From Candidatus Geocrenenecus huangii (GTDB lineage Archaea; Thermoproteota; Nitrososphaeria_A; Caldarchaeales; Wolframiiraptoraceae): a stretch of DNA of 35,420 nucleotides. The notes beneath the pieces were generated by a model. It was not told the origin of the DNA. It made no database searches and saw nothing but the letters and a program-made list of their open reading frames with translations. Made by a program: the position numbers and the translations under genes. Where the stretch lies: positions 1 through 35,420 of the forward strand of contig JALNKM010000012.1 in NCBI GenBank assembly GCA_023268155.1, in the 5' to 3' direction. Positions 25,802 through 33,893 of this stretch are shown piece after piece (position 1 is the first letter of the stretch; each line of letters opens with the position of its first letter).

Positions 25802-28078
25802 TTAGCCTTCCCAGAACTCGATCAAAGATATTATATCTCTGTAATCTACTCTATTATTAGCATTTGAATCCTCCCACTTAATTATAACTGCCCTACCTAC
25901 AAGTATGCTTCTATACTGGTCGTAACGCGCTAAAACCATGCTTCCAGCTAACGTTCCATAACCTGTTAGACCCCAGACTAATAAGATAGGCTTCCCAGAT
26001 TCTTGGTCAACTATTGTTTGGATTATAGAATAATCGCTAGACTCCCAAATAGAGTTATAGAACCTCTGGGTCAGCTCACTATATATCGATGAACCATATC
26101 CCAGTCTATAAATCCATTTGAATGGTGATGAAGAATTATATCTGTAGGCTACCATATTGACTCCTGGTCCACCAACCGAAATAATAGATGAAGAATCAAT
26201 TTTACTCCAATTGATCTCCAGCACCCCGTTGACGCAGTAGGAGATTCCGGTATCGAGATAGAGTTCCGGCAAGCCTTCTTCACTCTCCAACCCTATCCTC
26301 GCTGAGATTATAGATGAACCTAAAGCATCTATGGTTCTTGCTTGGAGACTGAAGCATCCATGGCTGAAACTATCTCCTAGAACGATTGCATAGTCTGCAA
26401 TTCCATCTCTTACGAATGGTGATGGAAAATCTGTCAAAGTTAGGTATACTTCTCCAGTAAAGATTTTAGATCCTTCTTGAAGTCCTTCTTTAGATGCTGT
26501 AATTAATATCTGGGTTTTTCCAGGAAATCCTACTCTAATCTGTCCTACATATATTCCATCATCTCCCATGTTATCTGGAGGGAAGCCATCATCACTCAGC
26601 CTTATCTCCTTCAACAAAATCTGGTTAACATATATGGCTGCTGATACATTGGCATCGATTACAGGGTTGGGCCCAGCTATAACTTCAACCTTAAGAATCA
26701 CATTATCGCTTATACTCCATTTAAAATTTTGAGAAATCGTTATTGGTAGAATCTTAATTTTATCACCTTGATTTCTAAGAGAATTATATGCATTTAATCT
26801 TCCACCGCTTCTGAAAAGGTTAATTAGTGAGGGATACTCATCCACAGAGCTTAGAATCAACCTCTTTACCTCCAGATAACTATATGATGGGTGCTTGGAG
26901 AGTATTAGAGCAGCAACTCCAGAAACATGAGGGGCCGCCATAGAGGTACCTGAGAGCCACTGATAAGAATCTTGGAGAAATGTGCTAAGAATGTATTGAC
27001 CAGGCGCTGCTAGGTCTACTGAGAGCTGACCCCAATTAGAGAACCAAGCCAGTTCATCTCTATCATCCGTAGCGGCTACCGAGATTATGTTTGACAGGTT
27101 ATATGAAGATGGATAATGAGGTTCTAGATCATTATTCTTTGCTTGATTTCCTGCAGCAGCAACAAACAATATGTCTTCATTCTCTAATGCTCTTATAGCA
27201 TCGTATAATGATCTAGAAAAGGAGCCGCCACCCCAACTATTATTGGTTATCCTGATATTGATGCCTCTCCTCTTCATACCTATAACGTATTCTATGGCCT
27301 CTATTGCATCACTTGTATATCCCGAGCCAGTTGCATCTGCAAATTTTAGAGCCATGATCTTGATCCTCCAATTAATCCCCGTAACCCCTAATCCATTATT
27401 TCCTAATGCTCCTATAACTCCAGCAACGGCTGTTCCATGTCCATGATCATCCATCGGATCTCCATCATCGTTACATGTATCAGCACCGTATATGTCGTCT
27501 ACATATCCATTACCATCATCATCTACTCCATTAACAGTCTCAAATGGATTGATCCAAATATTTCCAGCAAGGTCTGGATGCCTATAGTCTATTCCTGTAT
27601 CTATAACAGCTATGATGATAGATTCTGTACCTACAGTCTCGGTCCATGCCTCAGGGGCATCAATATCAGCATCAGTTAATCCACCTATCTGACCAGTATT
27701 ATGTAGACTCCACTGATACTGAAACATTGGGTCGTTTGGGAATACTTCCTCCACCCAAATTCTATAATCTGGTTCAGCATATTCTATAGATGGGATCCTC
27801 GAAAGCTCACTTAAAACCTTACTGACCTCCAACCCCTCTCTAACTTTGAGCAAGCTGATATTAACTATCCCATAGTGTTTTAATTCTCTATCGATAAGCT
27901 GGGATAGCCTACTTGCCTCAGTAACATAGCTTCTTCCTAGCTTAAACTTAACTAAGACCCGCCCAGGAGCATGCTCAGACTCTGAAGAGCTATTGAAACC
28001 TACAACCACGAGTGTAGTAGATAAAGTATTGAACAGTATTGATAATATGATTAGATAAACTAATCTCTTACGAAGCAT
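25802..28078 (-). CDS. Secreted subtilisin-like serine protease with S-layer-type C-terminal domain
   Basis: Numbering is from the TTG at 28093; I prefer the ATG at 28078 (residue 6), because the TATA box lies 29 bases before it and only 14 before the TTG. The protein has a signal peptide (about 9-31) and an inhibitor I9-like propeptide (42-113). The S8 domain has D165 (AVIDTGID), H219 (DDHGHGT), N316 and S384 (SGTSMAAPH), plus a calcium loop DDDGNGYVDD. A beta-sandwich (445-555) with DDGFPPDNMGDDGIY follows. The domain at about 565-735 shares ISVGGPGVN and LLVWGLTG elements with the 888-aa secreted protein. The tail DSNANNRVDYRDIISLIEF resembles a dockerin/EF-hand calcium loop. It is probably a cell-surface protease that matures or turns over surface proteins. 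All catalytic residues are present. Confidence 0.9.
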   Translation of the reverse strand: MLRKRLVYLIILSILFNTLSTTLVVVGFNSSSESEHAPGRVLVKFKLGRSYVTEASRLSQLIDRELKHYGIVNISLLKVREGLEVSKVLSELSRIPSIEYAEPDYRIWVEEVFPNDPMFQYQWSLHNTGQIGGLTDADIDAPEAWTETVGTESIIIAVIDTGIDYRHPDLAGNIWINPFETVNGVDDDGNGYVDDIYGADTCNDDGDPMDDHGHGTAVAGVIGALGNNGLGVTGINWRIKIMALKFADATGSGYTSDAIEAIEYVIGMKRRGINIRITNNSWGGGSFSRSLYDAIRALENEDILFVAAAGNQAKNNDLEPHYPSSYNLSNIISVAATDDRDELAWFSNWGQLSVDLAAPGQYILSTFLQDSYQWLSGTSMAAPHVSGVAALILSKHPSYSYLEVKRLILSSVDEYPSLINLFRSGGRLNAYNSLRNQGDKIKILPITISQNFKWSISDNVILKVEVIAGPNPVIDANVSAAIYVNQILLKEIRLSDDGFPPDNMGDDGIYVGQIRVGFPGKTQILITASKEGLQEGSKIFTGEVYLTLTDFPSPFVRDGIADYAIVLGDSFSHGCFSLQARTIDALGSSIISARIGLESEEGLPELYLDTGISYCVNGVLEINWSKIDSSSIISVGGPGVNMVAYRYNSSSPFKWIYRLGYGSSIYSELTQRFYNSIWESSDYSIIQTIVDQESGKPILLVWGLTGYGTLAGSMVLARYDQYRSILVGRAVIIKWEDSNANNRVDYRDIISLIEFWEG

Positions 28079-28100
28079 CTTATGAGAGATCAATTTTTCA

Positions 28101-28113
28101 CCGATATATAAAG
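28101..28113 (-). promoter_or_regulatory. TATA box of the subtilase gene
   Basis: The minus strand reads ctttatatatcgg, centred 29 bases before ATG 28078. This spacing supports the ATG rather than the upstream TTG (28093) as the start. Confidence 0.55.
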
Positions 28114-28128
28114 AATTGCTTTTCTGGA

Positions 28129-28143
28129 TAGTGTCAGGATAAG
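28129..28143 (+). repeat. Solo terminus of the IS6-like family
   Basis: The sequence tagtgtcaggataag equals the end of the IS at 20098-20710 (same a-variant as its right end). No transposase lies directly inside it. It points right, opposite to the end at 32031-32045, leaving about 3.9 kb between the two. Confidence 0.6.
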
Positions 28144-28193
28144 GATATTATTCTCTTTTTGTCGGATTAATCTATTGATGATCTTCCCAGTAA

Positions 28194-28930
28194 GTGCTTA
28201 ACCATAATTTACGACTAAGAGAAGACATTATCCTCTTTATAAGGCTTTGGAGATCTTTCCCATCTTTATCAAGCTGGAAGTGTTGGGGAGCTTTGGAGAA
28301 GGCTAGGAGTGGTAATGATCTCCACCGAGTTTTCCAATCATTTATCAGTAGGCTTGAATCCGAGGGTTCTAAGCCTAAGACTATCTACTACTATCTATGT
28401 TCTAACTTCCTTCCTAAGGTTTTATAATATTACATACCAGAATGCTTTGAAGAAGGTTCGGAAACCGAAGAAGGCTCCTGTCAGGGTTGATAGGCTTCCA
28501 CCGATTGGAGACCTCCAGAAGATGATCCTCTCCAGTAAGAGTTTACGCTTGTCAATGCTTATCCAGCTTCGAGCCCAGATTGGTATGAGGCTTAACGAAG
28601 CATTAAACTTGTAGGTGGAGTATATTGATTTCGAGAATAACGTGATAAGTCTTCCAGGAGCCATAACCAAGAATGGTAAGCCTAGGCAGATCCCATTGAT
28701 AAGTGAACTTAAGACAACTCTACAAAACTATCTCAAGAAGATGAAGATCGAACATAGATACCTTTCCCCAAGTGAAGAAGATCGTGAGAGGCCATGTAGG
28801 GTAGAACGGGTCTACGATAGATGCTATGCTCTGCTTAAAAGACTGGCCTCTCAATGTAAGAGGCCACATCATAGAGGCTATAAGGATTGGAGGAGATCAT
28901 CTAATAGTGTGGATGGGTCTACGGGTAGCG
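28194..28930 (+). pseudogene. Tyrosine integrase/recombinase pseudogene 1
   Basis: The N-terminal SAM-like core-binding domain is in one frame (LHRVFQSFISRLESEGSKPK, then TIYYYL). A frameshift near 28405 moves the reading to FLRFYNITYQNALKKVRKPK, LPPIGDLQKMIL and QLRAQIGMRLNEALNL with the first catalytic Arg. A TAG follows, then VEYIDFENNVISLPGA and TKNGKPRQIPLI, all typical of archaeal XerA-like or viral integrases. The second half with H-x-x-R and the Tyr nucleophile is not recognisable; reading degrades near 28760-28930 where the HTH cassette copy 2 begins. At least one frameshift, one stop and a 3' truncation are present. Confidence 0.75.
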
Positions 28931-28941
28931 GTCATACTCGG

Positions 28942-29319
28942 CTAAGACTTAAAGATATTCTTGAGCATCGATCTCATACACGTCTCCATGGCCTTCCCCA
29001 CGTATCTAGCCGTCCTCCTCTCTATCTCATCTCTACTCAAGCCGAAGATGATCTCAAGATACTGATGGAGGAGCGTGTCGAGATATATCGCTTCTAGACA
29101 GCGGTTAGGATCCTTGAAGTGTTTGTGGAAGCGCTTGTCGACCAGCTTATTCATGAAAGCTATCAGTGGATCGTGTCTGTTCATCCTCCATGATATGTGG
29201 CCCCACTGGGTTAAAAAGCTTAACAGCTCCATGAGTCCACATAATGGAGTAATAGAGAAGTCGGCTAGCTGGATAGTGGTCGAAGCATGTGGAAAGCTTC
29301 TACTTCGATCTGTCCCCAT
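28942..29319 (-). CDS. Cassette gene 2, unknown protein, copy 2 (possibly intact)
   Basis: The 125-aa product is of no recognised family. Its conserved core, RHDPLIAFMNKLVDKRFHKH through DPNRCLEAIYLDTLLHQYLE, GLSRDEIERRT and YVGKAMETCMRS, aligns with the frameshifted copy at 24585-24967. It is predicted to be helical and cytoplasmic. The ATG at 29319 follows the stop of the HTH gene by 3 bases, so the two were translated together. The first 40 residues are not similar to copy 1 and may themselves be shifted. Because its HTH partner carries a frameshift, this gene may be expressed poorly or be on the way to loss. Confidence 0.5.
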   Translation of the reverse strand: MGTDRSRSFPHASTTIQLADFSITPLCGLMELLSFLTQWGHISWRMNRHDPLIAFMNKLVDKRFHKHFKDPNRCLEAIYLDTLLHQYLEIIFGLSRDEIERRTARYVGKAMETCMRSMLKNIFKS

Positions 29320-29322
29320 CCT

Positions 29323-29620
29323 TTAAGACCTCTCTATTATCAGTAGGAGGACAGCTCTCATGAGTATATCTACATTCTCTTCAATCTTCTTAATCCTCTT
29401 CTCGAACTCTTCTTGAACCGCCTTCTCTACTTCCTCATATCTTCTAAGCTTCCTCATGGCCTTCTTCAAGTGGATCGAAATGTTCGACTTCGATGTCCCA
29501 AGAGCCTCCGCTACTTCTCTCATAGTCTTCCCTTTAGCTATCATATTGTAGACCTGGATCTGTCTTTCCGTTAGCCCAGCCCCTTAATTCTCCTAGGCTA
29601 TACCTCTTTGTGAAAGGCAT
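29323..29620 (-). pseudogene. Cassette gene 1, Tfx/sigma-region-4-like HTH protein, copy 2 (one frameshift)
   Basis: From ATG 29620 the frame reads MPFTKRYSLGELRG. A shift near 29580 restores GLTERQIQVYN and then MIAKGKTMREVAEALGTSKS with NISIHLKKAMRKL. This is a helix-turn-helix with the LTERQ...SNISI pattern of Tfx and sigma-70 region 4 proteins. A coiled-coil region EVEKAVQEEFEKRIKKIEEN follows, and the protein ends MRAVLLLIIERS. The part from 29544 down is open and could still be made as a 73-aa product. It is paired with the unknown gene 3 bases downstream, exactly as in copy 1. Confidence 0.65.
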
Positions 29621-29964
29621 TCTATACTTGCCTTCTATACTTCTTTTGACTCCATTAGTTTAAGAATTTAACGTCTGATTAACATGGTCTTCACGATAGT
29701 TAGCTGGATCGATGGACTCCTTCAGCCTAGTTGGTTTCTTCAAACCAGCCTGTACGTCATAATATTTAAAGTTTAGCCCGAGCAAAGATGACCGCTATTG
29801 AAGATAGGTTACGGGCTTAATGTATCTTGGACTTCTAGAGTCTCGGGAGAAGTTGGGGATGGAGTAATCTAAATCTATGGGGGCATCGTGAAGCTATCTA
29901 GCTCTCGAGGCATGAACTCATAGAGTTCAGTAGGTCAGAGCTCAACGTCTCTCTAGCTGGAAGC
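29621..29964. other. Intergenic stretch without recognisable gene
   Basis: All frames are interrupted. A short TATA-like run at about 29762-29770 (atatttaaa) could be a relic promoter. Nothing else is recognised until the integrase remnant. Confidence 0.4.
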
Positions 29965-30195
29965 TTCTTCTATTTCTACAACGTCGAGATAAACTTGAAG
30001 AAGATCAAGATACCAGGAAAATCTAGTGGAAGTGGAATTGATCGAGTTCCATCATTGGCTGAATTGCAAAGAATATTGACGGGTGCAAAGTCGAGTCGAA
30101 TGCGTTTAGCATTAATGTTCGTGGCCCTATGCGGTCTATAACTAAGTGAGGCGTTAAGCATTCGAAAAGAAGGTGAAGTCGATTCAGAAACATGA
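29965..30195 (+). pseudogene. Tyrosine integrase remnant 2
   Basis: The frame reads FFYFYNVEINLKKIKIPGKS, then DRVPSLAELQRILTGAKSSR and LALMFVALCGL, a TAA, and LSEALSI. The pattern FVALCGLRLSEAL is the box containing the first catalytic Arg of tyrosine recombinases; here that Arg codon has become TAA. It is a different sequence from remnant 1, so it is not a copy of it. About 75 residues remain. Downstream (30196-30450) may be a more decayed continuation. Confidence 0.65.
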
Positions 30196-30656
30196 AAGAT
30201 TCCGAGGAGTCCTTACAATATGAATTAGGAAGATCGTTTAAAACTAGAGAGATATAAGCATGATGAAGCATAACGGAGATACGTGATTAACGGAGTAGTC
30301 TCAGAACTATACAGAATAATAAACACTTGATCAAGCCCATCATGAAAATCTTTGAAAGGCTAGAAAAGGACACGAAGTCATTGCTTAAAGAAACTTATTC
30401 AAGCCCTAGGATCTTCAGGAGCCTTGATCGTTTTTCGAAGCGTGGCCTATGAACGCTTCTAGAATTCTAGCCTAATCCATGGTCTCAATGGTCTACCTCA
30501 CCTAGAATGATACACCTATTTCTTATACCCGATCCTTTAAGAAAGTTTTGTAGTGTTTTCTATGACGCTCTAATCTAAGGTACTCTAAACGAGATTCTTC
30601 ATGAGAGTTTTCTTTCTAAGGTGCTTTAGTGATAGAACGCTACTTTATACATTATT
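30196..30656. other. Decayed region downstream of the integrase remnant
   Basis: Frames are broken by stops every few dozen codons. Short readable pieces such as IIKPIMKIFERLEKDTKS-like stretches (about 30330-30390) could be the helical C-terminal part of an integrase, but this is not secure. Confidence 0.35.
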
Positions 30657-30990
30657 TTATCTTTTCTTTCTTAAGATTAATGTTATTATTAATGTGAGAA
30701 GGCCTAGATGATTATCGGTATTCCCATCCAGATAAATGGAAAAGCTGTTATTTGGGTTGGTTGAATAATTTGTCAGTGGTCTCATTTCGATTACATCCCA
30801 TATAGTATCAAGCTTGTATCATATAGTGGTTAGTTCATTTCCTCTATCTCTAATTCTAATGTATTTCACCTCACTTACGTCTATCCTGAGGGTCTCACTA
30901 TATCTGGCCTAACTACTACTATGTCTAGCTCTTTCACTGATTTCTATGCCGAGCAGTCCCTTTAGGCTTCTCCTCTCCAAACACTTTTCT
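30657..30990 (-). pseudogene. C-terminal fragment of a membrane-anchored surface protein
   Basis: One minus-strand frame stays readable for about 110 codons with only two in-frame stops: LLGIEISERARHSSS, TAG, ARYSETLRIDVSEVKYIRIR, ELTTI, TGA, YKLDTIWDVIEM, LTNYSTNPNNSFSIYLDGN. It ends in a hydrophobic helix and basic tail, HLGLLTLIITLILRKKR, with TAA at 30657-30659. The helix plus basic tail is a classic C-terminal anchor of an archaeal outside-facing protein. The upstream part of the gene is lost. The family is not recognised. Confidence 0.55.
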
Positions 30991-31100
30991 AAGGTAACGT
31001 AAAAATATTGTTCATCTTTGAGCCTTTAACATGCCAGTCTATGAAGCGTTAAGCTGATAGAGTCTTCGTAAGTATCTAAAAATAATAGTAAGCTAGATGT

Positions 31101-31110
31101 GTTATATAGT
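31101..31110 (+). promoter_or_regulatory. TATA box of the gene at 31133
   Basis: The sequence gttatatagt is centred about 28 bases before ATG 31133, the usual spacing for a leaderless archaeal transcript. Confidence 0.5.
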
Positions 31111-31132
31111 GTAGGGTTGGAGTTGTCTACGT

Positions 31133-31807
31133 ATGTTTTCAGATTCTAGAAATGATCCTGTAGAGGATAAACATCGTGGTCGTGTTAGGCATTCGTCTAA
31201 GAAGGCATATCAAGCTAGTTTCTGGCGTAGAGCAGATGAGTGGGTTGTTAAGAACTGGAAGAAAGTATCCGTAGTACTTATCATAATAATAAATCTGCTG
31301 GGCGGTATAGTCTATACTATTAAATCCCAGAATATCCGGCCCTCAGAAGAATGCTATTACCAAACCTTTACCAAATACAGCACCACTACCACCTCAATAA
31401 TAAGTTATCAACAGACTCAATCCCATATACTGAGGGAGAGAATGGTAGTGCCTCCAGGCTACTACATCTACCATCCTTTTAAAGCTATTAGAGAAATAAG
31501 CTTGAAAGGGTACTTCACATCTGAAGATAGAGATGGTGAGATAGTATTGATTATTTTAGATGACCTAGGGTTTGCTAACTTCATTAACCGTAAAGCATTC
31601 GCATCTTATTATGATTCTGGTAGAGTGGCAAGAGGGGAGCTTAACATAATCCTTCCAGCGGGAGAATATTATCTTGTAATATCTAATCTATTCTCAGAAT
31701 CTAGAAAGATTGTTAATTTAGAAGTGATAGCTGAATGGCTAGAGCCTACAACACAAACTTTAGAGTACTTAGGTACCTATAGTCAGGTAACATACATATG
31801 TGGTTAG
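31133..31807 (+). CDS. Single-span surface protein with beta-sandwich outer domain
   Basis: A 224-aa protein. A 40-residue basic, polar N-terminus is followed by one hydrophobic span (about 45-63) and a Ser/Thr/Gln-rich linker. The outer domain has VPPGYYIYHPF, ISLKGYFTSED, the aromatic FASYYDSGRV stretch, NIILPAGEYYLVISN and VNLEVIAEW. The pattern of a PPG-YY start, G-F strand and PAG-YYLV-SN ending recurs in uncharacterised archaeal and bacterial exported proteins with a jelly-roll or GOLD-like sandwich, thought to bind lipids or sugars; this is a weak family impression. It sits between a dead surface-protein fragment and IS debris and looks intact, with its own TATA box. Confidence 0.65.
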   Translation: MFSDSRNDPVEDKHRGRVRHSSKKAYQASFWRRADEWVVKNWKKVSVVLIIIINLLGGIVYTIKSQNIRPSEECYYQTFTKYSTTTTSIISYQQTQSHILRERMVVPPGYYIYHPFKAIREISLKGYFTSEDRDGEIVLIILDDLGFANFINRKAFASYYDSGRVARGELNIILPAGEYYLVISNLFSESRKIVNLEVIAEWLEPTTQTLEYLGTYSQVTYICG

Positions 31808-32102
31808 AAATATCAGAAGTAGCCCATTGAGATGAGCTTCACGGCATACTGCCTATAGACTTCTCCAGCATCTATCTTTCCCTCCCTCCCCCTCTATCAG
31901 CTTATCGAGGTCATCATACTTTTAGATTAAACCTTAACCTCATTACTTCTTTATTCCTCTTAAAACAGCTGGAGACCAAGGCTACAATATCCATAACAAT
32001 AGAAGAAAAACACCCCTTCAAATACCCTACTTATCCGGACACTACCCTTTCATGATCACTGATTTTGGACATATTTTTATAAAAATGGTGTTTTGTTTAA
32101 TA
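31808..32102. other. Intergenic stretch with IS6-like debris
   Basis: Most of the stretch is the 5' fragment of an IS6-like element on the minus strand (31914-32045). From 31808 to 31913 nothing is recognised, and 32046-32102 is the AT-rich end of the flippase transcript. Confidence 0.5.
31914..32045 (-). mobile_element. 5' fragment of an IS6-like element (copy D)
   Basis: Read on the minus strand from 32045, the sequence begins gtagtgtccggataag. It continues tagggtatttgaagggg, which parallels the left end of the copy at 20098 through its promoter region. An ATG at 31994 opens 26 codons (MDIVALVSSCFKRNKEVMRL..., stop 31914-31916). This is probably the true N-terminus of the transposase, part of which is missing in copy B. 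The rest of the element is gone. Confidence 0.65.
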
Positions 32103-33587
32103 TCAGTAGATTAATGAGAGTATTGGTCTCAGATACGGGTATAGTTTTTCTAGGAACTGTCTTGATGCTATTGATTCTCCTATCTCTCTTAGATCTTCTT
32201 TCGTGATTATTCTTAGCTTAGCATAAATGAAGTAGGATACAGAGAGAATCATTAAACCTATTACCCAGTATGCTTCAAAGAATTTTAGTAGTACAGATAA
32301 GGCTGAAGGTATCATGATTATTTTTAGATATTCTTTGAATTGGAGATTATAGTTCATTTTACGAGCAAGTATAATGACCATCAACAATGTTGTTATATTC
32401 CCTAGCGAGAATGTTACTGCTGCACCTATATCTCCATAGAGATTTATCAAGAGGGGATAGAGTAGCAATCTAGGGATAGTTCCAGCGAGACCTATTGCTA
32501 AGACATGGCTATAATTTCCGATAGCATACGCATAGTACGTGTAGCCTGCATTAATAGGCGATATCAAGTATCCAAGTGTTAAGAGTCTTATTGGCTCAGA
32601 AGCTCCAGTATATGCTTCTCCAAGGAATTTAGGTAAAATTGATGAATAGAGTATTAAGAAGAAGGCTATCGGAGCGATGAGCGATGCGGAGATCTTTACA
32701 GCTCTATACATAGCTCTCTTCCTACCGTCATGCATCCCGCTAATAGTTGGGAAAGAGAGTGTTAAGATAGATTGTGGAAAACTCATAACCGCAGATGTTA
32801 TTGTAAATGCAATAAAGTATAGGCCTGTCTCTGCTAACCCGCCTATAGAGTATACTCCTAGAACGCCGGCACACTGACTAAGGAGTGTTAAGATATCTGG
32901 AATCCATGAAGATACTCCTGCTCTTAGAGAATCTCTTATAGAATTGATGGAGAAGGAGAAACTTGTTCTAGTCTTTGTCAGTATATACATCGGAAGAGTT
33001 AACATCAAGATTGATGTTGTTAATCCAGCAACTACATACCCCATCATCAACCCTATAAAACTATAGCCTAGATAGATCAGTAGTAGACTTACGGCTAGTC
33101 TAATTAGGGATGAAGATATTTGTGTTAAAGCAGTATACTCTGTCTTGAGCGTAGCATTAAAGAATGATTGACCGATAATCGACCATCCATTAAATCCGCA
33201 GATGATTAATATGCATAGGAAGATTATTGAAAGAAGGTCTAGTGAGAACAGTCCATTGTACATTAAAGAAAGAACTATTAAGATTATATCAGCCGATAAG
33301 CTCAAAATAAATAGTAGGATCATAGGTGAGTAGTAGTATTGAGATAGCTTCTCGTAGTCTCTCCTACTGTACATTGCACCCATAAATCTTTGAACACCAA
33401 TTGGGATTCCAAGATTTATAAAAGCCGTAATTAAAGCTTCTACACTAAGTATTGCCGCAGCCCTCCCAACAACATCTACTTCAACAAACTTAGACATTAC
33501 AAGCCAGTAGATGAATCCGAAGAAGTTTGAGAAAACTACTCCGATGCTTAACCACAAAGCTCCTCTGAATACCCGGCCAAGACTCAA
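32103..33587 (-). CDS. Wzx-type polysaccharide flippase (MOP superfamily)
   Basis: This 494-aa protein has about 14 membrane spans and the N-terminal pattern of polysaccharide exporters: RGALWLSIGVVFSNFFGFIYW with WLVMSKFVEVDVVGRAA, then LGIPIGVQRFMG in the second span pair. The length matches the family. Such proteins move lipid-linked oligosaccharides from the cytoplasmic to the outer face. It lies about 12 kb from the glycan island, yet is the only exporter in the window, so it is a good candidate for flipping the product. The start is TTG at 33587, since no nearby in-frame ATG exists. The neighbours are IS fragments on both sides. Confidence 0.88.
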   Translation of the reverse strand: MSLGRVFRGALWLSIGVVFSNFFGFIYWLVMSKFVEVDVVGRAAAILSVEALITAFINLGIPIGVQRFMGAMYSRRDYEKLSQYYYSPMILLFILSLSADIILIVLSLMYNGLFSLDLLSIIFLCILIICGFNGWSIIGQSFFNATLKTEYTALTQISSSLIRLAVSLLLIYLGYSFIGLMMGYVVAGLTTSILMLTLPMYILTKTRTSFSFSINSIRDSLRAGVSSWIPDILTLLSQCAGVLGVYSIGGLAETGLYFIAFTITSAVMSFPQSILTLSFPTISGMHDGRKRAMYRAVKISASLIAPIAFFLILYSSILPKFLGEAYTGASEPIRLLTLGYLISPINAGYTYYAYAIGNYSHVLAIGLAGTIPRLLLYPLLINLYGDIGAAVTFSLGNITTLLMVIILARKMNYNLQFKEYLKIIMIPSALSVLLKFFEAYWVIGLMILSVSYFIYAKLRIITKEDLREIGESIASRQFLEKLYPYLRPILSLIY

Positions 33588-33735
33588 TCTGATTCTATAA
33601 AATGTTAGAATAGTAAGGGAAATACTTTACCTTATGCTTGATATTATCCAGCTAAGATAGATTTTATGACCCAGCCCCTCCTACTGTTCACTATGGATAT
33701 TATATCCTTTGTCTCAGGATGCTTCCTGAAAGAAT

Positions 33736-33893
33736 AGGATGGAGAGATTCTTCAAATATTTAGAGAGAGGACTATAATCTTCAACCATAAGCTTAGTACA
33801 AGAGACCATGTAAAAGGGTTTAAGGAATCTAAACTTATTCCAAAGTCTATTTACACTCTATTACCATACTATGAAAAATAGAGGTGTTAAGAA
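33736..33893 (+). pseudogene. 3' tail of an IS6-like transposase (copy C)
   Basis: The reading RMERFFKYL, then in another frame ERTIIFNHKLSTRDHVKG, then NLNLFQSLFTLYYHTMK, reproduces the C-terminal part of the transposase at 20139-20689 (RVERFFRYLKERT, FHNKLNAREYMQG, FLKLFTLYYQVMK). At least two frameshifts separate the pieces. It contains the catalytic Glu region only. The expected right terminal repeat is not recognisable after 33893. Confidence 0.65.
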
